Below are positions 32,759 to 42,369 of a stretch of 64,000 bases of DNA, in pieces (position 1 is the stretch's first letter; each line of letters starts with the position of its first letter). This DNA comes from Chrysophaeum taylorii (taxonomy: Eukaryota > Sar > Pelagophyceae > Pelagomonadales > Pelagomonadaceae): assembly GCA_029834535.1 (NCBI GenBank), contig JAQMWT010000157.1:62001-126000 (forward strand). Direction: 5' to 3'. The notes below the pieces were generated by a model. It was not told where the DNA came from. It saw nothing but the letters and a program-made list of their open reading frames with translations, and made no database searches. Position numbers and translations under genes: made by a program.

Positions 32759-33480
32759 TATCTATCGATTTGCCGATAGGTATTTCGTCCAGGGAGGAGG
32801 CCCTAAATTGGCCAAAGGAGGTTTTATATTGTCAGCGGAGACGTCAAGAACGGCGAAGACGTAGGCGAGAATGCAAGATGGACACAAGGAGGAGATATGG
32901 AGCATGGGTGGGACAGGGAGGAGAGGATGGTGCAATCTGGTGAGGATGTGGGAGAGGACTCGGCAGGATGAGGGGCCCGAGGGCTCAGGGCCCATAGCCT
33001 GAGCGCAGACCATAGAGCAGGTCCATGGAGAACCGACTCTCAGCGCGCAGATGACCCGCAGTACTCATCGTGGAGAGTTCGAGGGTATCTTACCTATTGT
33101 CAGCGATGGGACGCATGGCGAGGAGTGCGCGGGCACCGCCGCGATGGACGGCGATGCTGAGCGTGCGGAAGAGGCGTGTGACAGTTGCAGAGTAAGCGCC
33201 GTTAACGTTGCGAGCAACCATCTGTCGCCATCATTATCGGCAAAGCGCTGGGCAATCGGGGGGACAAGGTTCGCGAAGAGCGGTGCTACGTTCGCTTAAG
33301 TTGCCAATGTCAAAGCCTAGACACTGGCCGCCGCCGTAGCTTTGGAGGCGTAGTTGGACAGGTCCTAGGGCGCCAATGTTGCGAGAGATTTCTAGCGCTC
33401 TGAACTGCAAAGCTCTGATCTGCAGCGCTGTTCTCCCTCCCTTCCGCGCACGCCCTCCCTTACGAATCGCCAGCGTTGCA
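32759..33480. other. Intergenic, no feature recognised
   Basis: About 720 bp, GA-rich at 32800-33000, without a sustained coding frame or clear repeat. It contains the 3' end of the Cys-rich membrane gene. Confidence 0.4.
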
Positions 33481-33482
33481 CC

Positions 33483-33560
33483 TTTACTCTACAGAGTAAA
33501 GGGAGTAAAGAGAATATGGTTCCAGTAAAATAACCTTGCGTTCATTTACTTTACTTTCCT
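33483..33560. repeat. TTTACTTTAC/GTAAAG subterminal-type repeats
   Basis: Clustered GTAAAG and CTTTAC motifs, including the near palindrome CTTTACTCTACAGAGTAAAG. Similar clusters flank the hAT relic at 43660-44215, so this probably marks one end of a related element. Confidence 0.5.
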
Positions 33561-33639
33561 TTTTACTTTACCCTGAATTCGCTAACCGTTGGTTGCGATG
33601 GAGAACGACGCCTAACACGCTTGCTCCCTGCGGCGGCCC

Positions 33640-34800
33640 CGGCCGTCCCGGAGTGAGACGGTGCCTGCTCGCCTCCCGGGCTGGCCGGTTAGCACCTGGA
33701 AAGTCCGCGCTGGGATGGGGTTCGCTCGGTTGGGCAGAACGCGACGGACAGGTCGATTGTTCGTGGACCAACACGTCCGCGGCCTGCGACGCTTTTGCAA
33801 GACCTCGCACAAGACCGCGCGCAGTGGCGGTCCACCATCAACAAGTCCGTCCTCGTCCCTCGCGTCTGGCCCCAACTGCGTGATTTTCCTCTGTGATTCC
33901 GTACCGGCTCCTGCCGGTCAGGCCTGGCTCCCATGCTCGGGAGAGGTCTGAAGTTAGTTAGTTAGTTAATTAGTTAGTTACTTTGCACGCTCTGCCTTGA
34001 GTCAAGGGTCTTGCGGTGATGGGCCAAGCTCTACAAGAAGATCGAGAAAGACACCAATAACGGCTTCCTCCCCAAGCTCGCCAGATCTTCGCGCGGCTCC
34101 ATCGGCACGCTTCCTGCTGAGAACTTCTGCGAACGAATCATATCGGTCGGCAATATCTATCTGACCAAGGGTAACTCGCTGCTTGGCGACGAAGAATGCG
34201 ACGTATTCGTCCTCTTGCGCACAAACCGCGAGTTCATGGGGTGGGCCCGACGCAAAAAAAGCAAGATCGCCAACGTCGGCGACGAGACCACTGTGACAGT
34301 AAGCCGTAAAGTAGCGGAAATGACATGGTTTATCAAGCTGATCCGGAGAAGCCGGTCCCTTTTTACCGCGACAACCACGATCCCCGCCGAAGAAAACCAG
34401 CCTGTGACGCCATGGGTTCGGCGGTTGCGAAAAAGATTGCAAGCCTGTTTTGCTTTACTTTACATAGCTCTCGACTCAATAACATAGTGGCCACTCGACT
34501 TTAGTTTTAACGTTGTCTCATTTTCGAAGCATATCTAACTAACTTCAGACCTCTCCCGAGCATGGGAGCCAGGCCGGACCGACAGGAGCCAGTCCGGAAT
34601 CACGGGCCTGTAGACGAGGGGCGCCGAAAAGTGGGTCAGCGGAGAGTGATCATCAGCATTGTCGCCATGCGACGCGGACCGCGATTTGACTGACAATCAA
34701 CTCGTCGATAACTTCCGTCTGCCCCCTCCGGCCATACCCCGTCCCACTGCGAACGTTCCGGCTGCCAACCGGCCCGCCCGCGAGGCGAACACACTCAATC
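33640..34800. repeat. Large nested inverted repeat enclosing an hAT fragment
   Basis: The arms 33896-33960 and 34537-34603 are inverted copies (CTGGCTCCCATGCTCGGGAG and CTCCCGAGCATGGGAGCCAG; then TCTGAAGTTAGTTAG). Outer, more diverged arms lie at about 33670-33700 and 34755-34790 (CTGGCCGGTTAGCA against TGCCAACCGGCC). The enclosed ~575 bp holds an hAT transposase fragment. This may be a foldback-type element or two elements inserted in opposite orientation. Confidence 0.65.
34018..34290 (+). pseudogene. hAT transposase C-terminal fragment
   Basis: The plus-strand frame beginning WAKLYKKIEKDTNN reads GFLPKLARSSRGSIGTLP, FCERIISVGNIYLTKGNSLL and VFVLLRTNREFMGWARRKK. These align block by block with the end of the transposase at 16279-17670 (GFLPDMARASKGSIGTH, YCERCLSIGNLVLTEGN, LLRMNKNF). 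The upstream catalytic part is absent. It belongs to the same family as, but a different subfamily from, the 15987-18711 element. Confidence 0.8.
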
Positions 34801-34833
34801 CCACAAAGTCTATTTGCTTAAACCCTGATAAAT

Positions 34834-35172
34834 TCTTTGGTTGAAAAACTAGCCCTCTCGAAGAGAAGGTGTGTCTGTTCGTCTGTCTGTCCTGTCAGTC
34901 TTCCGTATTTTCTTTTTACGTGCTAGAAAGGGAAATTACCTATAGGACGCAAGACTGCTTCCAAACCAGGAAAGAAAGAAGATAAAGAAAAAAGATAAGC
35001 CGTAAGTAACTTGCTAGAAAGAGAAATTACCTATAGGGCGCAAGACTGCTTAGGACGTCTTCCGGTTTTTCTCGCGGTACCGCGTCGTGGCTCGCCCCTT
35101 CGTGGAAAGCGACGGCGGACCGCCGCGCGGCCCGGGATGACGAGACAAACCGTCCGGCGCTCGGCGAGGCGG
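34834..35172. repeat. Dispersed ~340-bp repeat, copy A
   Basis: Direct copy of 39852-40186. It opens with CTTTGGTTGAAAAACTAGCC, contains two internal near-repeats of GAAATTACCTATAGG(A/G)CGCAAGACTGCTT, and closes with GACGAGACAAACCGTCCGGC. There is no convincing protein. It could be a SINE-like, MITE or noncoding element. Confidence 0.75.
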
Positions 35173-35266
35173 GAGATCGTGCGGGAAAACGAAAGAGGCG
35201 CAAGTTCCTCTGAAAAGGAACTGGTACTCGAGTGTCCTCGCCCTGGAGCGGAATGGCGAAGAGAAA

Positions 35267-35572
35267 GTGTACAAGCGCGCTGTTGATGCGTGGAAGCGCT
35301 TGTGGCGTGTTCGAGACGATCGCTTTCTCGAGCGCGAACGTGCGGTCCCTCGCGACAAGATGGGGCGATTTCGGGCCGCTCGTCGTGAAGCTCTTGCCGC
35401 CGGCGACGAGGATGCGGCGATGCTGCTTGAGCGTCAACGCGAGGCCAAGCGTATTGCAATTGCAGAGCGGCGTGATGATCGTCTAGAAGAAGCGCACGCC
35501 GGCGACGAGGACGCGATGCGCGCGCTCGAGGACGAACGCGAGGCTGATCGTCTGCGCCGCAAGGCGCGATAA
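35267..35572 (+). CDS. Short charged-repeat protein, doubtful
   Basis: The frame encodes about 100 residues of alternating Arg/Lys and Asp/Glu helices containing AAGDEDAAMLLERQREAKR and HAGDEDAMRALEDEREADR, ending just before a tandem duplicate of its last part. The start is arbitrary because no clear ATG context is present. It may be a fragment of a longer coiled-coil gene or part of the adjacent repeat. A similar closing module follows out of frame at 35575-35665. Confidence 0.3.
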   Translation: MYKRAVDAWKRLWRVRDDRFLERERAVPRDKMGRFRAARREALAAGDEDAAMLLERQREAKRIAIAERRDDRLEEAHAGDEDAMRALEDEREADRLRRKAR

Positions 35573-35665
35573 ACGTTTAGAAGAAGCGTACGCCGGCGAC
35601 GAGGACGCGATGCGCGCGCTCGAGGACGAACGCGAGAGTCATCGTCTGCGCTACGCCGTATGCCG
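35481..35665. repeat. 94-bp tandem duplication
   Basis: Two head-to-tail units (35481-35574 and 35575-35665) share TAGAAGAAGCG and GCCGGCGACGAGGACGCGAT with few differences. The duplicate runs past the stop codon of the first frame. Confidence 0.8.
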
Positions 35666-35818
35666 CAAGACCTGCAGGGAAAAGCTAAACGACCTCACCA
35701 GCAGCGCTCCCTTCCCCCCCCCCCCTTTCTCACTTTTTTTTTTTTTTTTTCAACCGAAGCCCTGCCGCGCCGGCCCTAATTAGAGTAAAAGTGCAACGCT
35801 GTTCAGAACCACCACTTA

Positions 35819-36550
35819 ATGAGGCTGTCCTGGTCCGCAGTCGTGACGCTGCTCGTCCTGCTTGCCGGCATCGTTGTTCTGGTCGAGAAGTACGGCGAAC
35901 CAAATACGCACTACGAGGCCCTGGGCCTAGCGCCGACAGCGACGCGCGCGGAGATCCGAAAGCGATACAAAGAATTGGCGTTGCGCTGGCATCCTGTGAG
36001 TGCGTTTAGAGAGCGGCGTTGATCACGTCGAGCCCAGGATAAGGTCGAAGGACGGCATCGCGGCGCATCGTGGATATGCCGCGCGTGGCAGAAGCTGACG
36101 GGCTACGACCGCCACGCTAGCCGTAGGTTCCTTCGCATCTCGGAGGCAAATCAAGTGCTCAGCGATGAGCGAGCCAGGGCCGCCTACGACACTCATCTCC
36201 GGAAGCACACGTTGCGCGTCGATGACGTGCCGCGGGCATCGTGGTCGTTCGCGCGCGCCGTCTGGTGGCAACTTCGTTTGCTGTCGCCGTTTCAAACGTT
36301 CGTGGTGCTGACGTCGGCGGTGGCCGCCTTGGAGTACATCGCGCTCCCATTGGTCTGCGGTCTCTTTTATCGCCAACGAATGTCCCGTCCCAGCGAAAAT
36401 TTTGATGCCGCTCGTGAACGCGTTCGCGAAAGACAACAGGCCGCGTATTCTTCTAAGGAAAGTAGACGGACGCATCCCTACCGACGACGTTCAACGAGAG
36501 CCCCGCCCCGCCACCATGCACCATCGTCACAACACGCCGTCCGCTTATGA
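35819..36550 (+). CDS. Membrane-anchored DnaJ (J-domain) protein
   Basis: Two exons, 35819-35995 and 36038-36550, with a 42-nt intron (GTGAGTG...CCCAG). The protein is 229 residues. An N-terminal hydrophobic span (VVTLLVLLAGIVVLV) is followed by a J domain: HYEALGLAPTATRAEIRKRY, LALRWHP|D with the HPD triad split exactly between Pro and Asp by the intron, and ISEANQVLSDERARAAYD. A second hydrophobic region (FQTFVVLTSAVAALEYIALP) comes next and the tail is Arg/His-rich. The layout recalls DNAJC25-like ER or envelope co-chaperones that recruit Hsp70. The last 30 residues are low-complexity, so a further intron is possible. Confidence 0.85.
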
Positions 36551-36684
36551 TATACGACGTGTCTTGACGGAGGGCGGAAGGAATGAAGGACACGGGTGGC
36601 CATCATTGGCGAAAAGACGAGGAGGCTACGCCAGCATAGATGACGACGACCGAAGAACTAAATTGCAGTCTTTCGTTCGTCGCG

Positions 36685-38511
36685 TCATAGGAAAGAGTGA
36701 GGTTGATTTGCGGTTGGTTGGCTCAGAGGTGGGTGAAGCTCTGTTCGAACATGCTGCCTCCGCCCCTGCGCAACGTCGAAGGTCACTCGAAATACGGAAA
36801 GCGATACGGCGTACCCGCCCTTGGGCTTCATGCCACGCCTGCCGGTCCCGTTGGTGTCGTACATCTGGTTCATGACCCAATTCTGCCGCATCTGCGCGAC
36901 GGCTTTGTCGTGCTTTTCGTCCTCCTCGTCGAATGCCTTGTACTGGTCCTTGAGGTTGTCCTCCTTGAGGACGGCGGGTTCTGGCTGGAGAGGCTGGCGC
37001 GGCGCGTGCTTGATCTTGTGGTAGTCCGGGTCGTATTCCCAGGGCTTCTGGGCCTTGAGGCGGTCGTCGATCTCCTTCTCGTAGAGGAGCGGCGCAGCCT
37101 TGTGCGCTCGAGGCCGGGAACCATCGTCGTCGTCGTCGGTGACCTCGACGACGTCGCAAAAGGCCGCCTTTGCCCCAGCGTACTGCTTGGTCTTCGCAGC
37201 GCGTTCGGCCTTGCGGAGGTCGGAGAGTCGGGCGAGCTGGCGCTGGACGTCCTTGAGCACGGGCTTCGCGTCGGCTCGTTTCGCGTTGTCGGCCGCGAGT
37301 TGAAGATCTTCCTTGGCTTCGTCCCACTTGGCGAGGTCGACGCGAGCTGCCGCGCGGCGCACGTAGGCCTTGGCTTTGAAGGCCGCGTCGGGGGCGTGGC
37401 GGAGCCGCAGCGCCTTGGTGACGAGGGCCTCCTCGTCCTGGTGGCCGGCACGTTTGCGAGCGCACACCGCGATGTTGAGCAGCAGGGGAACGACGAGGTC
37501 ATTCTCGAGGTTGTCGCGCGCCCCGTCCGACAGAGCGAACGTGGCTTGGTCGAAATGCCGGAGCGCCCGCGTGTAGAGCGCTTCGGCGCCCCGCCAGCGG
37601 CCCATGCCGGCGAGCACGCCGCCGCGGCGCTTGAGGTCTCGAGCGACCGCCTCGGCCTCCTCGATACTAGGTTGTTCCCGCTTCTTGCGGATCTCGAGCA
37701 GCCGCACCGCTGCCGTCCACTCGGAGCACGAGGTCTTCTCCTCGCCCGCCTCGGACCGGCAGAACTCGCCGCTCGCTGACACGATCGCGAGCTCGTCGCG
37801 CTTCATCGCCAGCAAGCCCGTTTCGAATCCTTCGCGCTCGACGCCCGAGCCGAGCGCGACCTCTCGCGGCTTTTCCTCCTCGAGCGCGAGGGCAATCGCG
37901 TCGGCGTGCGCGTCGGCAGGCGGCGCCTCCAAAACGCGCACCACCACCGTGTCGCCCCAGGTCGGTCGCGGCAGCCCGCGTCCGCACTCGAGTCGTCGTT
38001 TGCGCGCCGAGCCGTCGCGCCGCGAGGCCCACGGCGACGACGCCCGCGTCACCGCCCGCTCCTCGCAGACGACGTGCAACTCCACCTCGATCGTCGTGCC
38101 GTCATCCTCGAACCGAATCTTCTCGCCGCGGCGCATGTCTCGGAGCTCGCGGTCGATCGCGACGCTACGACGATCGTCGTTCGTAGGCGACCCGACGCGC
38201 GCGACAATTCGCTCACCGCTCGCGAGGGTCTCTTCGCCACGCGACGCGCGGTACGAAAAGATCACCTCCTCGCCCACGCGCGGTCGGACGGACGCGGCCA
38301 GGTGGTTGCGGTGCGACGGCGGCCGCACAATCTCGACGAGTCCCTTGCGCCGCGCCTCCTCGAAGGCCTCCACTGCCGCCAACTTTTTTGTCCGTGCGAT
38401 CATGTCGTCGTGCGTGTACCCCGACGACCGCCCCCCGAGGTAGTCCTCGTCCTCGGACTCGGCTTCGTCGGCTTCCTCGCCCAAGTAAAGTTTCCATCGC
38501 AAAGACGACAT
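36685..38511 (-). CDS. FKBP-type immunophilin with TPR repeats
   Basis: The start chosen is ATG 38511 (MSSLRWKLYLGEEADEAE); the frame is open upstream but the extension is low-complexity. The protein is about 608 residues. Residues 100-300 hold FKBP-like beta regions: VGEEVIFSYRASRGEE, WGDTVVVRVLEA, ALGSGVEREGFETGLLAMKR and DELAIVSASGEF. From about 297 to 440 come TPR helices (AEALYTRALRHFDQA, LLLNIAVCARKR, KAYVRRAAARVDLAKWDEAKEDL). This matches FKBP52/AIP-type Hsp90 co-chaperones; key FK506-pocket residues look poorly conserved, so isomerase activity is uncertain. Near the 3' end a 42-nt GT-AG segment (GTATCGC...GCGCAG, about 36783-36824) may be a frame-preserving intron. Confidence 0.78.
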   Translation of the reverse strand: MSSLRWKLYLGEEADEAESEDEDYLGGRSSGYTHDDMIARTKKLAAVEAFEEARRKGLVEIVRPPSHRNHLAASVRPRVGEEVIFSYRASRGEETLASGERIVARVGSPTNDDRRSVAIDRELRDMRRGEKIRFEDDGTTIEVELHVVCEERAVTRASSPWASRRDGSARKRRLECGRGLPRPTWGDTVVVRVLEAPPADAHADAIALALEEEKPREVALGSGVEREGFETGLLAMKRDELAIVSASGEFCRSEAGEEKTSCSEWTAAVRLLEIRKKREQPSIEEAEAVARDLKRRGGVLAGMGRWRGAEALYTRALRHFDQATFALSDGARDNLENDLVVPLLLNIAVCARKRAGHQDEEALVTKALRLRHAPDAAFKAKAYVRRAAARVDLAKWDEAKEDLQLAADNAKRADAKPVLKDVQRQLARLSDLRKAERAAKTKQYAGAKAAFCDVVEVTDDDDDGSRPRAHKAAPLLYEKEIDDRLKAQKPWEYDPDYHKIKHAPRQPLQPEPAVLKEDNLKDQYKAFDEEDEKHDKAVAQMRQNWVMNQMYDTNGTGRRGMKPKGGYAVSLSVFRVTFDVAQGRRQHVRTELHPPLSQPTANQPHSFL

Positions 38512-38752
38512 CAGATTCGAAACCCTTCTAGAATTTCGGGTCCGGGGGGCTAAAAAAAGGCTCGCCGGCGTGCTCACTGGTAGCGCGGGGGGGCTTAGGG
38601 CCTTGATTTGAGAAAAAATCGAGACGAAGAAGGCACGCTCATCGGGTGGTGGGGTCCCGCGACGCGCCCGGCGGTGGGGCTGGCGCGGACGACGACGACA
38701 CCCAGGCGCCACCGCTCGGTTACTTTTCGTCGCGGGGGTGGACCGAGGGGGT

Positions 38753-39766
38753 TCACCGCGTTGGCGGTCCGCCAGATCGTCGTCGCCGTCCTCGACGTCC
38801 TGCGTCGTGCGGCTGCTTGTGTGGTGCCGGCGCGGCTTCGTCCGCCCAAACAGGCTGCCACGGAGGTCTTACGGCGGGCAGAGGCGAGGACGCCGAGAGG
38901 AGGGTCTCGCCGACCGTTTCCCACCGCGGATTTCGAAGATGGCTGCGTCTCGACTCCTCCGAAGGTGGCCAGGCCTCCACGGTGGCTCGAAGAAGCGTCG
39001 TCGATCGACCTCTCGGCCACGAGAGCCTCGCCTCGGCGACGGCGCGGCGCGCGTGCTCCGGCATGCGACGAAACGTGAGAGAGATGCGGCGAGTGTTGAC
39101 GGGCGGGATGCAGTGCTTCGTGACGTTGGCGGCGACGCCGTCCAAGACCAACACGGAGCGACGGGGAAGGTCGACTGCGACGGGAGCGCCGAAGCGATTG
39201 CCGCCGAGCGGGGTGATGCGCGTCCCGAAGAAAATTGGCGAATCCGAGAGAAACGAAACGGTGCAGAAGGGCCGTGGATAGACGACGTCGTCGACGTGCG
39301 GGGAAATCCCGGATCCAGCTTCGTAGACGTTGACGATACACGTGTCGGGTCGCGCCCACCTAGGCAACGCACCCTTGTGCGTGAGTTCGTCGATCACCCG
39401 GTTTAACTGCGCCGGCATCTCTTCGACCGGCTGGGTCGAGTCGATCGCGTGCTCGCGGTAATCGTAGTAGCTACCGTACTGAAGCACCTGCCGTCCTTTC
39501 CGCGTCACTAGGCGCTTCCCCTCCGGCACCGTGTACGTCGACTGCAAAAACGTCGCGCCGAGCAGTGCCTTCCTGTTCCGCAGCTGCTCGTCGATCCAAT
39601 CGACGAGATACGCCTCGAGCCTCGCGTCGATTGCCTCGCGATGCAACGTCAGCCCCTCAAGGATGTTCGTCCCATCTTCGAAGAACACGAAGCCAGACCC
39701 GCGGAGACAACGCCTTTCCACCGCGCGCGGCGGAATCTCCCAACACCCACCGATATTTTTTTTCAT
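38753..39766 (-). CDS. ALKBH5-like 2-oxoglutarate/Fe(II) dioxygenase
   Basis: A single frame of 337 residues. The core has the AlkB features: CIVNVYEAGSGISPHVDD with the iron ligands His 157 and Asp 159, RPFCTVSFLSDSPIFFG, and the distal ligand His 218 with the 2-oxoglutarate arginine in HCIPPVNTRRISLTFRRM. The wording around these residues is closest to ALKBH5/ALKBH10 proteins, which remove N6-methyl from adenosine in RNA. Substrate is inferred only from family resemblance. The last ~90 residues are Arg/Pro-rich and may be intron read-through. Confidence 0.85.
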   Translation of the reverse strand: MKKNIGGCWEIPPRAVERRCLRGSGFVFFEDGTNILEGLTLHREAIDARLEAYLVDWIDEQLRNRKALLGATFLQSTYTVPEGKRLVTRKGRQVLQYGSYYDYREHAIDSTQPVEEMPAQLNRVIDELTHKGALPRWARPDTCIVNVYEAGSGISPHVDDVVYPRPFCTVSFLSDSPIFFGTRITPLGGNRFGAPVAVDLPRRSVLVLDGVAANVTKHCIPPVNTRRISLTFRRMPEHARRAVAEARLSWPRGRSTTLLRATVEAWPPSEESRRSHLRNPRWETVGETLLSASSPLPAVRPPWQPVWADEAAPAPHKQPHDAGRRGRRRRSGGPPTR

Positions 39767-40612
39767 TGGCCAGTGTGTGCCCTAGGGTTCGGATTGAGTC
39801 GTGATGCCGAATATGATGCCCAGCTCTACACTGACTACAGCACGTAAAAAATCCTTTGGTTGAAAAAACTAGCCCTCTCGAAGAGAGGCTGTTTGGTTTT
39901 ACAGTGTTCTTCCGCATTTTCTTTTTGCTTCCTAGAAAGAGAAATTACCTATAGGACGCTAGACTGATTCCAAACAAGGAAAGAAAGAAGATAAAGAAAA
40001 AAGATAAGCCGTAAGTAACTTTTGGTAGAAAGAGAAATTACCTATAGGACGCAAGACTGCTTAGGACGTCACTTCCGGTTTTTCTCGCGGCAAACCGCGT
40101 CGTGGCTCGCCCTTTCGTGGAGAGCGACGGCGGGCCGCGCGGTTAACGAGACAAACCGTCCGGCGGTCGGCGAGGCGGGAGACCACTCACCGACCATCGC
40201 CGACCCGAACCCGCGCCTCGCCGTCCCGCTTGCGCTCCGCCACGCCGAAGCCGTCGCCATCGCCCGCGCAGGCGAAGCTTGACCTCGAAGCGCTTCTCGC
40301 GCCGGTCCTAATAAACATTGATGGCGGCGAGGGAGGCTGCGCGCATTTCGCTTGCGACCATTAATTTAGGACGACGACGACAAAGGACCAGTGATAATAT
40401 TTATTTTAATTTGACGAGACTTGCGCGTGGCAAGGAGGGGATTTCATACCTAAGCAAAAGTACACACGCACACCTCGCGCTGCACAGGCAACCTTGCGAC
40501 ATGTCACGTATCGAAAACAATTGAAATTGCTTTCGATTTATAGGCATGGGACTTCGCTTTTCGGGCCGACGCGGTGAAGTGAAGTAGTAGAACCTAAGCC
40601 GCGCGCCCCTGC
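39767..40612. other. Intergenic, mostly dispersed repeat
   Basis: Apart from the dispersed repeat at 39852-40186 nothing coding is seen. 40300-40600 is AT-richer and contains the 3' region of the bactofilin gene. Confidence 0.4.
39852..40186. repeat. Dispersed ~340-bp repeat, copy B
   Basis: Direct-orientation copy of 34834-35172, with the same internal duplication of GAAATTACCTATAGGACGC and the same ends. Differences are scattered substitutions and small indels, as expected for independent older insertions or a segmental copy. Confidence 0.75.
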
Positions 40613-41928
40613 CTACGCGCCAGCATCGCCGTCGGTGGCACTCGGCTGGTCGGTTTCGCCAGCGGGCGCCGCATCGGCTGATTGCTCGGGCGTGGCTGGT
40701 TGGTCTTTAGCTGCATCTTCCGGAGGTTGCTCGTCGGCTGGCTGTGGGGGTTTCTCTACCTGCGGCGCGGCGTCGGGATCCTTGGGAGCTTCATCCTTTT
40801 TGTCTTGAACATCCTTTTTGTCTTGAACCTGGTCTTTCGACTGATCCGGGGTTATCTCGCTACTGTTCGCCTCCAATGTCGGCTCGTCGTAAGGAATCTC
40901 GCCGATACCGTCGGCAAGCGCGACCGGCGGCGAAGAAGTCGCCTCATCTGGGCTGGCGGCCGGCGGAGCAGCAGAAGCATTTTCAACAGGACTCTCGGGA
41001 GGTGCTGCTTTCTTCGCGGCGACGTCGATCGGCGAGTCGCGTACCGTGCCTTCAAGTTCCTTTACAGCGTTTTCGTCCCCGAGCATCATCGCGGCCTCGA
41101 CGTCTTCAATCTTGCCAACGTTGTCATGGTCGTCGTCGTCTTGATGCGGCGAGCCTTTTTCGGGCACAATTGTCCCATTTGGATTCATGAGTTGTGGTGC
41201 GTAGGGGTTGATGTTGAGCCGACCCACAAGGACGACGGTGGGATCCATACGAAGCATCCTGCACGTGATATCGCCGTATATCGAAGCGCTGCCACAAAGG
41301 TCGAGGGACTCAACGGCGATGTTGCCGATCACCTTGCCATGGACCACGAGTTCTTTCATGGCCTTGACATCACCGACAAGTTCCCCGCTCGGACCGACAA
41401 CGAGGTCGCCCTCAGATTCCAGGACGCCCTCAAACTTTCCGTCCAATCTGAGGAGTCGTTCGAACCGCAATTTGCCTGCGATTTTTATCGTCTCGCCAAT
41501 AACAGTCTCGGGCTCGAGGTCGAGGAGATTGCGTTTCTCATCGAACGGCGACGGCAACTCGGAGACCTCCGACGTGTCGGCAAATCTCTCGCGCGGACGT
41601 CGCCCGAACTCATTCCGAAGCTCGGATACCCCCGTCCGCGGGTACGTGTGGTACGAATGATCATCTTGGTCGCTCGAGGGCGGAGCCTGGTGATCGTTAC
41701 CGTACGGATTGTAGTCCTTGCCGTATGGCAGGTTCAGCGCTTCGAGTTGATTGCTGCGGGCAACAAGAAAGAACCTTCAGGATGGCATAACTACGAAAAA
41801 CGAACGTGCCTTCTATCCCGTGGTGCCGGCTTCCGTGGCTTTTTTGATCGAGGGGGCGGCGGAGGTTTTGGCCCGGTGGTTGAGCTGCCCCCGCCAGCGT
41901 GTTGAGTGCTCGTCGTAGGAGCAGCCAT
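40613..41928 (-). CDS. Bactofilin (polymer-forming cytoskeletal protein) in a eukaryote
   Basis: Exons are 41795-41928 and 40613-41753, with a 41-nt intron (GTAGTTATG...CCGCAG); the protein is 424 residues. A short Pro/Lys-rich leader precedes the bactofilin core at about 118-220: ETVIGETIKIAGKLRFERL, LDGKFEGVLESEGDLVVGP, GELVGDVKAMKELVVHGKV, GNIAVESLDLCGSASIYGDI. This is the right-handed beta-helix repeat of the DUF583 family. A long acidic Pro/Ala/Gln/Lys-rich tail follows, unlike bacterial forms. Bactofilins self-assemble without nucleotide into filaments on bacterial membranes. The spliceosomal intron and local codon style argue it is a resident nuclear gene, probably of bacterial origin. 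Confidence 0.85.
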
Positions 41929-42369
41929 CGTAACCCGACGACGACGGCAGTTAAGAGACAGAAATCTGCGAAATAATAGATATATGGTAAAGATACTTTA
42001 ATAAGTATCAGGTAAGTTCGAGCGAGGGTAAATATTTGAATCTCGTGGCAGCTTGGCACAAACAACTCAGCTGCATTATTTTCAGGCGCTCGCTCGCACA
42101 CACAGGTCCGAGAACCTCCATGCGCTACGACGATTAGCCGCGCATGGGCTCACCTCTCGGTGCGCTTCCTTCCGGACTACCACTATGTAGTAATGTCGCG
42201 AGAAGATGGATTGTGGGCTTCCGCGCCGTTCATTATAATAATTGACCCCCAAAAGGCCGTTGAGTATTCGGCTAAAATATTATTTTGCCGCAGTGTGGTG
42301 GTTGGTGCCTGGCAACATTTTGGAAGGCCGTGGTAAATCAACTCAACTCGGGAGCCGTTGCCGTGGACG
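41929..42369. other. Intergenic between divergent bactofilin and PDZ genes
   Basis: About 440 bp, AT-richer, with no repeat or gene recognised. It should contain both promoters. Confidence 0.4.

Noticed and set aside
40613-41928. Bacterial contamination as source of the bactofilin
   Set aside because: The gene has a 41-nt intron of the local type, flanking eukaryotic genes and a eukaryote-like disordered tail.
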